Virus record (IMG/VR): IMGVR_UViG_3300014838_000073
Coordinates: 1 to 26,045 of that record
DNA from: a virus
Length of the DNA stretch: 26,045 nucleotides
Direction: 5' to 3' (one strand)
The position numbers were made by a program, and so were the translations under genes. Below are positions 1 through 6,584 of the stretch, in pieces. Numbering within the stretch: the stretch's first letter is position 1; every line of letters begins with the position of its first letter. The notes under the pieces are model-generated. The model ran no database searches. It saw only the letters and a program-made list of their open reading frames with translations, and was not told the DNA's origin.

Positions 1-105
1 CGCCTGAACGGAAGCCGAGTAAGGTGAAATGAATACCACCCCGACAAGCACGCCAATGGCTATAACGGCCAATCCTAGCTGAAGCGCGTTAACAAATGTT
101 CTCAT
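1..105 (-). CDS. Small membrane protein, N-terminal part (runs off the left edge)
   Basis: The first 35 codons are visible; the gene continues beyond the left edge. The protein starts MRTFVNALQLGLAVIAIGVL and has one long hydrophobic stretch (about residues 6-27), so it is probably a single-pass membrane protein with a short cytoplasmic N-terminus or an uncleaved signal anchor. A good ribosome binding site, AAAGGAGG at 117-124 on the minus strand, lies 11 nt before the ATG and supports this start. It is downstream of, and co-directional with, the small minus-strand genes to its right, but a gap of about 210 nt holding one arm of an inverted repeat separates them. Function unknown; possible roles such as lysis or envelope interaction cannot be distinguished. 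Confidence 0.6.
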   Translation of the reverse strand, partial: MRTFVNALQLGLAVIAIGVLVGVVFISPYSASVQA

Positions 106-150
106 AGCTGTAAATGCCTCCTTTGGTGGCTGCTAATTGCCTATTTGCTA

Positions 151-407
151 AGTGTCCACAGAATTGAAACGTCGGGCAACGCTACTGGTTAGAGAGACAG
201 GTTGTTTGTAATGAGCAGGCAGTGGATAAAGTGCTGGCGGCTGATGAAGCATTATTGCGTGCCTACGGTTCTTGTGCATGACTTTTTCAATCCACTGCTA
301 TCGAGCATGTGCTCATAGCTCAGTTCCACATTATTCCGCTGGTGGCATACAAACAACCTGTCTCTCTAACCAGTAGCGTTGCCCGACGTTTCAATTCTGT
401 GGACACT
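151..407. repeat. 60-bp perfect inverted repeat, arms 151-210 and 348-407
   Basis: Positions 151-210 are the exact reverse complement of 348-407, separated by 137 nt. The right arm is coding sequence near the 3' end of the 320-655 minus-strand gene. The left arm is a 19-codon fragment of the same reading frame (VSTELKRRATLLVRETGCL) on the opposite strand, bounded by stop codons at 149-151 and 209-211, so it is not a gene. The 106-319 stretch holds no other convincing coding sequence. The repeat could be a genuine inverted duplication, a foldback recombination product, or an amplification/assembly chimera. Confidence 0.95.
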
Positions 408-655
408 GCCTTGAAGGTAGCCGGGCCGGTATATACGGTGAGCAGACTTTCCGCTACCTGTTGTGAGCCCATCACAGTTAAGTTAGAAGGAGCAGCTGAG
501 ATATTCTCTGGCTGAGCAGGAGTGTACCCCAACGCTTTCAAATCAACATCAATCTGCGCTCTCTGCTCAAGCAACTTAGCAATCGCGGCATTCTTCAAAG
601 TCGTAGCTTGCTGAAATGCAGCAATGGCGGCTTTCACTTCGTCGGATGCAGTCAT
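320..655 (-). CDS. Hypothetical protein, 111 aa
   Basis: The family is not recognised. The protein begins MTASDEVKAAIAAFQQAT and has a helical, probably coiled-coil N-terminal half (about 1-45) and a Pro/Ala-rich linker. A basic C-terminal part (FKAVSTELKRRATLLVRETG) could be a helix-turn-helix-like end. The start at 655 is chosen because its ATG overlaps the stop of the 652-885 gene by 4 nt (ATGA), the arrangement used throughout this operon; an upstream in-frame ATG at 709 would overlap that gene by 58 nt. The last codons (348-407) form one arm of the 60-bp inverted repeat. The final residues ATSGIMWN lie just past the repeat boundary, so the natural C-terminus may have been replaced. Confidence 0.6.
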   Translation of the reverse strand: MTASDEVKAAIAAFQQATTLKNAAIAKLLEQRAQIDVDLKALGYTPAQPENISAAPSNLTVMGSQQVAESLLTVYTGPATFKAVSTELKRRATLLVRETGCLYATSGIMWN

Positions 656-885
656 TTCTTCCCCATCAACCATGCCAAACGCATCATCCCCACACCAGCG
701 CTCACCCAAGCTAGTGGCGGGTACACACCGTATATGCCGTAGCAGGTAACCGCCCCTCCAGCAACCAGCAGCAAGTCCCTAAACGGAATAAGCCAGTTCA
801 GTTCATACCAATGAGACGTAGTTCCTACTGCGACGTTGGCCTTCCTCAAACTAGGGTCAACTTGAATTGGGTCCTGCGGTGTCAT
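652..885 (-). CDS. Small two-helix membrane protein, 77 aa
   Basis: The N-terminus is polar (about residues 1-30). Two hydrophobic segments follow: WLIPFRDLLLVAGGAVTCYG and a second around residues 54-72, then a basic tail WLMGKK. This predicts a two-pass inner-membrane protein. It overlaps both neighbours by ATGA (882-885 and 652-655), so translation is probably coupled along the small-gene row. A holin-like role is conceivable for a small two-helix phage membrane protein, but no lysin gene is visible nearby and I do not assign it. Confidence 0.6.
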   Translation of the reverse strand: MTPQDPIQVDPSLRKANVAVGTTSHWYELNWLIPFRDLLLVAGGAVTCYGIYGVYPPLAWVSAGVGMMRLAWLMGKK

Positions 886-1031
886 GACCTTCGTCGATCC
901 ACTTGCGGCTGTTGGATATTTTTCTCAGTCACCCAGAAGCGTGCAGAATGCTCACCCCACAGCTTGCGCCTTTCATAGATGTGCTTGGGAACGGAAACTC
1001 CGTCGATCATGTACAGATATTGGATTGTCAT
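882..1031 (-). CDS. Hypothetical protein, 49 aa
   Basis: This short ORF runs from an ATG at 1031 to a TGA at 882-884. It fills the gap between two neighbouring genes exactly and overlaps each by the 4-nt ATGA arrangement, which is the main evidence that it is translated. The product starts MTIQYLYMIDGVSVPKHIYE and contains a charged segment (YERRKLWGEHSARFW) and a basic C-terminus (QPQVDRRRS). It has no membrane segment or cysteines. Function unknown. Confidence 0.6.
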   Translation of the reverse strand: MTIQYLYMIDGVSVPKHIYERRKLWGEHSARFWVTEKNIQQPQVDRRRS

Positions 1032-1249
1032 GCAACGGCCTCAGCCAGCATTTTGATGCTAGTGTTGACTTCAGACTCCAAGATGTCAAACTTGGCAAAC
1101 GCAATCTGAGCTGATGTCAGTTCCGCGTCAATTCGACTATTTCCGTCTCGCAAGCTGAGTACCAGACCCGAATTGGAACTACTGATACTCCAAGAACTAT
1201 TCGGGGTGTCCCACTGCCACGCTGCTAATCTGCTAATCACGTTCGTCAT
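1028..1249 (-). CDS. Hypothetical protein, 73 aa
   Basis: The ATG at 1249 is preferred over an upstream in-frame GTG at 1273 because a purine-rich GGTAGGG lies 3-4 nt before it. The product begins MTNVISRLAAWQWDTPNSSW and ends with an amphipathic helix (about residues 40-70) rich in Ala, Glu and Lys. No known domain is recognised. It overlaps the 49-aa gene downstream by ATGA. Role unknown. Confidence 0.5.
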   Translation of the reverse strand: MTNVISRLAAWQWDTPNSSWSISSSNSGLVLSLRDGNSRIDAELTSAQIAFAKFDILESEVNTSIKMLAEAVA

Positions 1250-1294
1250 AATCCCTACCTTCACATTTTCCACAGGGTCTTTGAGGAGTCCCTT

Positions 1295-1468
1295 TTACTG
1301 CACCCACCTACCATACTGGTCACGGTTAGCCCCCAACTGACCGGCCCATGCCCCCTTCAATCGTTTACTCTCCTCAGCACATTGCTTATGGTAACGGTTT
1401 AGCGCAATGAACATTACGCCCGCTACACCAGCAACTACACCAACCAGTACCCCACAAAGAAATATCAT
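1295..1468 (-). CDS. Single-pass membrane protein, 57 aa, paralogue of the 1963-2592 gene start
   Basis: The product begins MIFLCGVLVGVVAGVAGVMF, a strongly hydrophobic glycine-rich anchor, then a charged segment NRYHKQCAEESKRLKGAW and ends GRWVQ. Its first ~35 codons are nearly identical in DNA to the start of the 209-aa protein gene at 1963-2592 (repeat 1370-1476 versus 2503-2600), with a 9-nt in-frame difference. AGGGG lies just upstream of the ATG as a ribosome binding site. The C-terminal halves are unrelated, so this is either a truncated paralogue or a modular swap onto one membrane anchor. The Cys-rich part of the larger paralogue is absent here. Confidence 0.65.
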   Translation of the reverse strand: MIFLCGVLVGVVAGVAGVMFIALNRYHKQCAEESKRLKGAWAGQLGANRDQYGRWVQ

Positions 1469-1476
1469 TCCATGCC
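1370..1476. repeat. Direct repeat copy 1 (partner 2503-2600)
   Basis: This 107-nt segment matches 2503-2600 (98 nt) almost exactly. The main difference is a 9-nt in-frame insertion plus a few substitutions about 30 nt from its left end. Both copies carry the membrane-anchor start of a minus-strand gene together with its upstream ATTCCATGCC context. Confidence 0.9.
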
Positions 1477-1477
1477 C

Positions 1478-1693
1478 CTAGTGAATAAACCCTTCATCAG
1501 GAGGAAGACCGCCATTAAAAAAGGAGTAGAATTCACTCTCTACTCTACCCCAATCATCGGCGTATACGCTGAACTCCCGACCATCAATAGTTCTAACCCG
1601 GAAAGGATCAGCCAAAAGTAGTATCGTGCTAACTCTCAACTTAACCAGCCCTTCAGAAGTTCGCACTACAATTACGTAGTCAGTCTTCCCCAT
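1478..1693 (-). CDS. Hypothetical protein, 71 aa
   Basis: A small, soluble-looking protein starting MGKTDYVIVVRTSEGLVKLR. It alternates short hydrophobic beta-like strands (VIVV, VSTILLLA, FRVRTI, FSVYA) and has an acidic/aromatic C-terminus, which suggests a compact beta-rich fold. The ATG at 1693 directly follows the stop of the upstream 90-aa gene (TGAATG), consistent with coupled translation. Its own stop is about 10 nt before the 57-aa membrane gene. No family recognised. Confidence 0.55.
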   Translation of the reverse strand: MGKTDYVIVVRTSEGLVKLRVSTILLLADPFRVRTIDGREFSVYADDWGRVESEFYSFFNGGLPPDEGFIH

Positions 1694-1966
1694 TCAGACC
1701 TTCCTTCGTTTCGATATCTTCTTTACAACGCGATGCAGCCTCTGCTGCGCCCGGTCCATGTGACTGCTACACTTACGAAAGTTCTTACTATCATCAATCC
1801 AGACCCATGCTTCGTCGAGCGCCGTCTGAACCCTTTTCATTTCGGCTTCCAGCGCTTTCAGATAAGCAACAGACGCGCTATGGTTGGGTGCCTCGCTGCC
1901 ACGCTGCCGTGTATTCTTCAGGTCCTCATGTTGCTGCCGCAAAGCTGCACCGCGCTGCGCTGTCAC
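1694..1966 (-). CDS. Basic helical/coiled-coil protein, 90 aa
   Basis: The start is a GTG at 1966 that overlaps the stop of the upstream 209-aa gene (GTGA). The product is almost wholly alpha-helical in appearance: MTAQRGAALRQQHEDLKNTR, then a long heptad-like section (SVAYLKALEAEMKRVQTALD), ending in a very basic tail VVKKISKRRKV. This could be a DNA- or nucleic-acid-binding or oligomerising helper protein, but no family is recognised. Confidence 0.5.
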   Translation of the reverse strand: MTAQRGAALRQQHEDLKNTRQRGSEAPNHSASVAYLKALEAEMKRVQTALDEAWVWIDDSKNFRKCSSHMDRAQQRLHRVVKKISKRRKV

Positions 1967-2592
1967 TGGGAAACCCGGCCACGCGACATTATGTCCCGCT
2001 CAAATCGAATATTAGAATGCCTTACAGCGGTAGCATACTCATCCTGACGCTGTTGTGTAACGGCTAGATTTCCCTTGGCGTCACGCGGAAGATGGTGAGT
2101 GTAGAACTTGATGCCGCCTTCCATGGCATTACGAACACCCGGTTGGTGAATGTAAACCTTGTAGCTCTTGTCACTAGGCTCCACTTCAATCACGGAGTTA
2201 TAGGGTGCTTCAAGCGGTGCCTCAGAACTCTGCTTCACCAAATCAAACAGATCATCGGGGTGAAGTGATCCACAATAGGAACACACTCGATTACCATTAG
2301 TCTTGAACTTGTTCCAGTGATCAAGGTTAGGACCGCTCGTCTCATGTCGCCGCCCACACGTCATCAACTCTGGCAGTTCAACGGTAACGTCAGAAAATTT
2401 TGGTTGCTCAGTAATCACCCCGTCACAGCCGGGGGTACGGCACATGCCGCCAAGCACATCATCACTTCGACTGCATAAACATTTTTGACAAGTAAGATCA
2501 AACTCCTCAGCACATTGCTTATGGTAATGATTGAACATTACGCCCGCTACACCAGCAACTACACCAACCAGTACCCCACAAAGAAATATCAT
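1963..2592 (-). CDS. Membrane-anchored zinc-ribbon-like phage protein, 209 aa
   Basis: An N-terminal transmembrane anchor (residues 1-20) precedes a cysteine-rich region (CQKCLC, then MCRTPGC at about 34-57) that could bind zinc. A second motif, RVCSYCGSLHPDDLF (around residues 102-116), and EPSDKSYKVYIH (about 138-149) resemble a short conserved module I associate with uncharacterised phage proteins; that association is from memory and unnamed. The ATG at 2592 is preceded by GAGG 6 nt upstream. The first 98 nt are duplicated at 1370-1476. Its last 4 nt overlap the next gene. Function unknown; the anchor suggests action at the inner membrane. Confidence 0.6.
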   Translation of the reverse strand: MIFLCGVLVGVVAGVAGVMFNHYHKQCAEEFDLTCQKCLCSRSDDVLGGMCRTPGCDGVITEQPKFSDVTVELPELMTCGRRHETSGPNLDHWNKFKTNGNRVCSYCGSLHPDDLFDLVKQSSEAPLEAPYNSVIEVEPSDKSYKVYIHQPGVRNAMEGGIKFYTHHLPRDAKGNLAVTQQRQDEYATAVRHSNIRFERDIMSRGRVSQ

Positions 2593-2600
2593 TCCATGCC
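2503..2600. repeat. Direct repeat copy 2 (partner 1370-1476)
   Basis: See copy 1. This copy encodes the first ~30 residues of the 209-aa membrane/zinc protein. The 9-nt shortfall removes three codons, so both copies keep an open reading frame. Confidence 0.9.
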
Positions 2601-2611
2601 TCGTTTTTGCC

Positions 2612-2635
2612 CTACCCGGTTTTTACGCCGGGTAG
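2612..2635 (-). other. 8-bp stem hairpin between the Ig-like gene and the membrane gene
   Basis: CTACCCGG (2612-2619) and CCGGGTAG (2628-2635) form a perfect stem with an 8-nt loop. It lies about 30 nt after the stop of the Ig-like gene and shortly before the GAGG ribosome binding site of the 2592 start. No T-run follows on either strand, so it is not a classical intrinsic terminator; it may be an mRNA-processing, attenuator or stability element. Confidence 0.5.
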
Positions 2636-2665
2636 AGGATTAAAATATGCTACCGCTGTAAGGTC

Positions 2666-3193
2666 CTACGCTTCTGCGATCTGAACCCCAGCCGGTCCAC
2701 CAGCAATCACGTCGATGGGGTCGCCCGTCGCCGTGAAAGGTCCAAGCACGCTAGCGTCGGCATTGGTAACCGTAACCACTGCCGTAATCACAACACCCTT
2801 GGACAACGAAGCACCAGGGCTCACAATGGCATTAAGCGCCGCGCTCATTCCATCTGCGCTTCCAACGACGCCAATTTCCGGGTCGCTCGAAGTCCAGGCG
2901 GTTGAAACCGTCGCGCCGATCTGGAGCACCGTGGGTTCGCTCAGCGCATCAACAAATGAAAGGGTTGCTGTCGCGGTGCCATTATCCAAAATCGTGAAAT
3001 CAACTGCTGCTCCTACTGCTTTCTTTGCCATAAGTTTTACTCCTTCTGTAAATGCAATTACCACACCGACGGGTGTGGCGGGTCCTGCAACTGCGTTAAA
3101 GATCAGCTGCAAAGTCTGCGTGATCAAGTCTAACTGCGCTTGTTGCGCCGTTTGATTAGCCAAGATTTGCGTTGCTACTTCGAGTACTGTCAT
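2666..3193 (-). CDS. Ig-like (BIG2-type) domain protein, 175 aa, with nested in-frame start at 3031
   Basis: The N-terminal 55 residues are helical (MTVLEVATQILANQTAQQAQ). The remainder is a Thr/Val/Ala-rich beta domain with alternating strands (FTILDNGTATATLSF, VVITAVVTVTNAD, AGGPAGVQIAEA) resembling bacterial Ig-like folds used in phage structural or decoration proteins. The start at 3193 follows AGAGGG and a GTATAAT promoter box. A second ATG at 3031 (MAKKAVGAAVDF) has a better ribosome binding site, AGAAGGAG 8 nt upstream. A 121-aa Ig-only product may therefore be made from the same frame. The open frame extends upstream into terL, but that part is probably untranslated. Virion decoration is an inference from fold and position next to terminase. 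Confidence 0.6.
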   Translation of the reverse strand: MTVLEVATQILANQTAQQAQLDLITQTLQLIFNAVAGPATPVGVVIAFTEGVKLMAKKAVGAAVDFTILDNGTATATLSFVDALSEPTVLQIGATVSTAWTSSDPEIGVVGSADGMSAALNAIVSPGASLSKGVVITAVVTVTNADASVLGPFTATGDPIDVIAGGPAGVQIAEA

Positions 3194-3218
3194 TGTTTCC
3201 CTCTGCAACAACCACCTA

Positions 3219-3225
3219 ATTATAC
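3219..3225 (-). promoter_or_regulatory. GTATAAT promoter box, minus strand
   Basis: GTATAAT reads on the minus strand at 3225-3219, inside the gap between terL's stop and the Ig-like gene. Standard spacing gives a start near 3212 and a 19-nt leader carrying AGAGGG before the ATG at 3193. No -35 consensus is seen 16-18 nt upstream, as at the other GTATAAT boxes in the window. Confidence 0.5.
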
Positions 3226-3239
3226 TGGAAACCAGCCAG

Positions 3240-4637
3240 CTAATAGCCGCCTTGATCCGGCCCATTGCTCCATCGGCTAAGAAGCGCCGAGGAGCCATCA
3301 TTCCATTTGGAATGCTCACCAGAGTCGCTTTCAAAGTCACCGCGAGTCACCAAGCCAAGTTCAAACAGATCGTGCTTAGCAATACCGGCCAACTCAGTCA
3401 GCCCAAATACCAGCGCATCAACTCTGTTTGGAGAGCCTTCACCAAGGTAGCTGCCATTGATGAAACTCAACATCTCCTCTTCAAGATTAGGCAGGTAACC
3501 AACATGATGAACAAGGCCACGCTCGTATAGCGCCGCTACAGGTTCAGCACGCAACACTTTACCTTTGGATGATGTAGTCTCCTTATAGGCATACCCCTTC
3601 TTGCCCCACTGGATAACTGCACGCACCATATCCCCACCGTAATTGCGTTCACCAACCACACGGTCAGCCGCAAGCCGGTCGTAAGTATCGCGGACAATCT
3701 TACCCCACTGCTCTGGGCTGTATATGCCGGTCAAGTCCTCAAGAACGTAGAAGTGTCCATTCATGCCTTCAGCCACCGGCACAATCCCGATAGCGTCAGC
3801 CTTCACATCGTTGACACTCCTGGCTCCCGAAGGATCAACAGGAATCACGATACGCTTGAATGGGGGCAGGTTGTCTTTGGAAATGCGACCTGTTTCAATG
3901 TCCTCAATCCGCCACAACTGGCCGGGCAGCTCGCTAACATACTTGCCCTCGTAAAAACGTTGGCGGTAGCGCGTGGGAGCGTTCTTCATGCTCTGCAAGA
4001 ACTCAGGGGACAGGTTTGCCTTGTTATCCTCCGGGTTCATGTGGGCGAAAGCGTAATTCTCAGGATCAGGCACGCTCTCGTTGTTGTGAGGATATTTCTT
4101 CTGCTCAAACAGCTTATAGGTCCAATGAACAGTGGTGGTGGGGTTCAAATCGTAGTAAGCACGCTGAATGATGTGGGGGGATGTCTGGGCCAAACGTGTC
4201 AGGCCGGTCAGGACTGACGAGTAGGAAATCTGGCTGCACTCATTGAAGAAAATCGTAGAGTACTGTTTGCCAAGAATGCGCTCCACTCTTTCCTTATCAT
4301 CTAGCCCGCCCACCCATATCTCTGATCCATTGCTCAGCCGGTGGTAGCAACCTTCACATGGGGTGAACCGGACGCCGCTGAAGAACTTCCGCTCTACCCA
4401 TGGCAACGTATCCAGCCAGATTGCTTCATGAGCATGGATAGCTTTCAGCCGTAATGCAACGTGCCGCGTCTGCTTAGCCTTCAATGCCCGCATGATCATG
4501 GCGCGGATGAACAGAACAGTCTTACCAGAGCGAGCACCGCCCACCAGCTTGGTATGGCGTTGCGGGCCGGATAGCAACGCATTCACTTCACGCTGCCGCT
4601 CAGTAAGCAGACTTTCTGTTTCAGGGATTGTGGGCAC
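3240..4637 (-). CDS. terL: Terminase large subunit (packaging ATPase/nuclease), 465 aa
   Basis: This is the motor that packages phage DNA into the prohead and cuts the concatemer. The N-terminal ATPase has a Walker A GGARSGKT (residues 33-40) and Walker B plus catalytic Glu in TIFFNE (128-133), followed by a coupling-type motif around DLNP (163-166). The C-terminal RNase H-like nuclease has candidate metal-binding acids in VIPVDPSGA (Asp268), Asp281, Glu330, Asp336 and NRVDALV (Asp407). Length and order fit a full-length large terminase. The start is a GTG at 4637, 2 nt after the stop of the small subunit, so the two are almost certainly translated together. Confidence 0.95.
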   Translation of the reverse strand: MPTIPETESLLTERQREVNALLSGPQRHTKLVGGARSGKTVLFIRAMIMRALKAKQTRHVALRLKAIHAHEAIWLDTLPWVERKFFSGVRFTPCEGCYHRLSNGSEIWVGGLDDKERVERILGKQYSTIFFNECSQISYSSVLTGLTRLAQTSPHIIQRAYYDLNPTTTVHWTYKLFEQKKYPHNNESVPDPENYAFAHMNPEDNKANLSPEFLQSMKNAPTRYRQRFYEGKYVSELPGQLWRIEDIETGRISKDNLPPFKRIVIPVDPSGARSVNDVKADAIGIVPVAEGMNGHFYVLEDLTGIYSPEQWGKIVRDTYDRLAADRVVGERNYGGDMVRAVIQWGKKGYAYKETTSSKGKVLRAEPVAALYERGLVHHVGYLPNLEEEMLSFINGSYLGEGSPNRVDALVFGLTELAGIAKHDLFELGLVTRGDFESDSGEHSKWNDGSSALLSRWSNGPDQGGY

Positions 4638-4639
4638 GG

Positions 4640-5128
4640 TTAAAGTGTTTCATCCGATTTGGTCAGCTTCAACAGAATGGGCGTGCCATCCTCTGATCCT
4701 TCAACCTTCGTAGGTGCGTCAAGGCCCAATAGCTTTCTGCGGCTCTCACCAATCTTCAACAGCCGATCATGCAGGAACAAATCATTTGGAGTGGCGTCTA
4801 ACCGTTCCCACAGTTTGTTGTGCTGCTTCTCCAACCGCTCCAACTCAATCTGTCTTAGGTGAGGCCGCTTCTCCGCTAGGTTTGTTTCGATATGATCGAG
4901 GGCGCGTTGAACCATCTTCATTGCGCCAACATCGCTTACACCCAGCTTATCTCCAATTGCGCGGAACGATAGCCCGGCAATCCTCAACTGCACTGCTTCA
5001 TCTTCACGCAGTTTGGATTTCACGTCTATCGGGTGCCGGGTGCTTCGCCCTCGCTTATCCTGCCTAACGCTAACGACCTTTGGTTGAACTGAAGAAGAAG
5101 GATTTGATTTCTTAAGCTTTGCTGACAT
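4640..5128 (-). CDS. terS: Terminase small subunit-like DNA-binding protein, 162 aa
   Basis: Its position immediately before terL and its helix-turn-helix (AGLSFRAIGDKLGVSDVGAM, about residues 51-70) fit a small terminase subunit, which recognises the packaging site and loads the large subunit. The N-terminus is Lys/Arg/Ser-rich and probably disordered. After the HTH comes a long charged helical segment (residues 70-135) suited to oligomerisation. The C-terminus ends LTKSDETL. The family is assigned mainly from context and the HTH, since small terminases diverge strongly. Confidence 0.8.
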   Translation of the reverse strand: MSAKLKKSNPSSSVQPKVVSVRQDKRGRSTRHPIDVKSKLREDEAVQLRIAGLSFRAIGDKLGVSDVGAMKMVQRALDHIETNLAEKRPHLRQIELERLEKQHNKLWERLDATPNDLFLHDRLLKIGESRRKLLGLDAPTKVEGSEDGTPILLKLTKSDETL

Positions 5129-5135
5129 AAGGTGC

Positions 5136-5492
5136 TTAATATGTAGGTTCAGGCAGTGCCCATACTATCGCCTGAAACAAACTATCTTTAATTTGCTGCT
5201 CAACAGGTAGTTCACGATAGGGCACCATGCACGGATGCTCCTTCTTAGCCACATCCTTTACCGGCCCATACGTCCAACCGTCAAGCTGTTTCGCCTGTAA
5301 CCATGCCTCATGCTGAGCAGATGCCGGTGCGTCGATATGATTGAGCGCGTACTCCACACCTTTAATAGCTGATATCACCTGCCAAGGCTCGGCATCCTGC
5401 CAGTGCTTTTGTGTATAGTCCCCAATAGACTCACAGTAAGCCTTGTTTGCCTCATGACAGACGTATGCTATAAGCTCAATCCTCATTTTCAT
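5136..5492 (-). CDS. RyR-domain protein, 118 aa
   Basis: The C-terminal half (residues 72-105: DGWTYGPVKD, then EHPCMVPYRELPVEQQIKDS) matches the RyR domain, a short module named from the ryanodine receptor and frequent in bacterial and phage proteins. The N-terminal half is an alpha-helical segment (IELIAYVCHEANKAYCESIG) often seen before this domain. It sits 7 nt upstream of terS and co-directional with it, so it is probably in the packaging operon. The biochemical role of phage RyR proteins is not established; nucleotide-derivative ligand binding is one idea from the wider family. Confidence 0.8.
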   Translation of the reverse strand: MKMRIELIAYVCHEANKAYCESIGDYTQKHWQDAEPWQVISAIKGVEYALNHIDAPASAQHEAWLQAKQLDGWTYGPVKDVAKKEHPCMVPYRELPVEQQIKDSLFQAIVWALPEPTY

Positions 5493-5555
5493 TTTTTCTC
5501 GTAATGGTCAAATGTGTAAAGATCCGCAGCGAATTTTGTCGGCTGATTTCCGGCG

Positions 5556-5936
5556 TTAGAGGAACTTCAGCGCCAAGCAATTGATGGTCAGGTGCAACGT
5601 GTTGTCAGCGATGATGAGAAGCCACACGGCCATCCACGCCGGGACTCCAGGCGGGTAGCCGGTGCCATTGCACTCTTCCCATCGCGGCTTCAGGTAATCG
5701 AAACATCCAATCCAGTTCTTTGCGAACACGACGTACTTCGCCAGCCGGAAGCGGTCGATACAGAAGTGCGTCCACCAGATAACGAACACCGCGAGTGGGC
5801 TTCCAATCAAAAGGAACGGAAGCGCGTAGACGGTCGCGTGCATGATCGCCGCTACGTTGCTGTGCATCTTGTTCCGCGCCATCCAGTCGGACTGGGTGAT
5901 GTAGTCGCCGATCAAGTGGAGGATAAGCTGGATCAT
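5556..5936 (-). CDS. DUF3307-like integral membrane protein, 126 aa
   Basis: The sequence LILHLIGDYITQSDWMARNK at the N-terminus, the following MHATVYALPFLLIGSPLAVF segment, HFCIDRFRLAKYVVFAKN and the C-terminal DNTLHLTIN motif match the DUF3307 family of small membrane proteins found in phages and bacteria. Three or four hydrophobic segments are visible (about 30-50, 50-62, 100-115). The conserved His/Asp residues in HLIGD and DNTLH suggest a metal or substrate site in the membrane, but the function is unknown. GTAGGG upstream of the ATG is the likely ribosome binding site. Two other open frames on this segment are shadows. Confidence 0.75.
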   Translation of the reverse strand: MIQLILHLIGDYITQSDWMARNKMHSNVAAIMHATVYALPFLLIGSPLAVFVIWWTHFCIDRFRLAKYVVFAKNWIGCFDYLKPRWEECNGTGYPPGVPAWMAVWLLIIADNTLHLTINCLALKFL

Positions 5937-6024
5937 TTACAGACCCTACCACAATTGCCCATTGCTGGCTGTTCTGTGGCTCTGGTTGCGTCGAACGGCG
6001 CGATTGGCTATATAGCCGGTGGTT

Positions 6025-6384
6025 TCACGGGGCAGCCGTTACAGGGGTTCTTGCCGCAGGCCAGTAGTTCTTCCCTTCACATACGGGGAACTTATCCCGA
6101 TAGCTGTGTGAGCCCCAATACTTGATCACTGCCCGGTCATCCCAGTAGCTAAACTGAGCCACTGCTGGTATACGAGTGTCGATTTCCCGAATGAACCGGA
6201 TGCGCCCTCCGCGAAAGCTGCCTTCATACACACCACTCTTCACCATGAGCAGAGCCTGCCCTGCGCTTAAAATGTGATGGGACTGAAAAGAGTCAGAAGC
6301 AAACTTCACAGGAAGTGAAGAAAATTGAAGCGCGGCAATCAGCTCAGAACCGCGAAGGAGGGTTGATTTTATTTTTTTAGACAC
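6025..6384 (-). CDS. Hypothetical protein, ~119 aa
   Basis: An unrecognised protein with a basic N-terminus (SKKIKSTLLRGSELIAALQF). A mixed beta region follows (GQALLMVKSGVYEGSFRGGR, then FIREIDTRIPAVAQF) and a Trp/Tyr-rich end (SYWDDRAVIKYWGSHSYRDK). The start is uncertain: a GTG at 6384 is chosen, a TTG at 6393 is possible, and neither has a good ribosome binding site. It is the first gene after the strong 6447-6475 promoter, so it is probably transcribed at a high level together with the packaging genes. Confidence 0.5.
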   Translation of the reverse strand: MSKKIKSTLLRGSELIAALQFSSLPVKFASDSFQSHHILSAGQALLMVKSGVYEGSFRGGRIRFIREIDTRIPAVAQFSYWDDRAVIKYWGSHSYRDKFPVCEGKNYWPAARTPVTAAP

Positions 6385-6443
6385 GGGGGGCAAGGGTGAC
6401 TAAGGAACCTGGGCACCAATAAGACGCCGTAGCCTGTAGCTAA

Positions 6444-6511
6444 TTTGTTATAGAACATACGAAAAACTATGTCAAGAGCCGGGTAGTTTGTTATAGAGCA
6501 TACGAAAAACT
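6444..6511 (-). promoter_or_regulatory. Strong minus-strand promoter with duplicated 25-bp box
   Basis: On the minus strand, TTGACA (6475-6470), a 17-nt spacer and TATAAC (6452-6447) form a near-consensus housekeeping promoter, with a start near 6440. The spacer and -10 lie in a 25-bp box (6444-6468) repeated at 6487-6511 with one mismatch, 43 bp (about four helical turns) away. The upstream box keeps a -10 (6495-6490) but no TTGACA. Such spacing suits a repressor or activator binding both boxes. This is the only notable content of the 200-nt gap at 6385-6584. Confidence 0.7.
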
Positions 6512-6584
6512 CATGGAGCTTCAGCGCCGCCTCCAGCTTCAGCCCCTGGGCGCGAGTCGGCGGTAACGCCTGCTAGGTCTTGGC

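Noticed and set aside
2612-2635. Intrinsic terminator at the CTACCCGG hairpin
   Set aside because: No T-run follows on either strand, so it is kept only as an unexplained hairpin.
5592-6125. Long open frames on the plus strand and in another minus frame over the DUF3307 gene
   Set aside because: They overlap a recognised membrane-protein family almost completely and lack any family match of their own; they are shadows caused by GC-biased codons.
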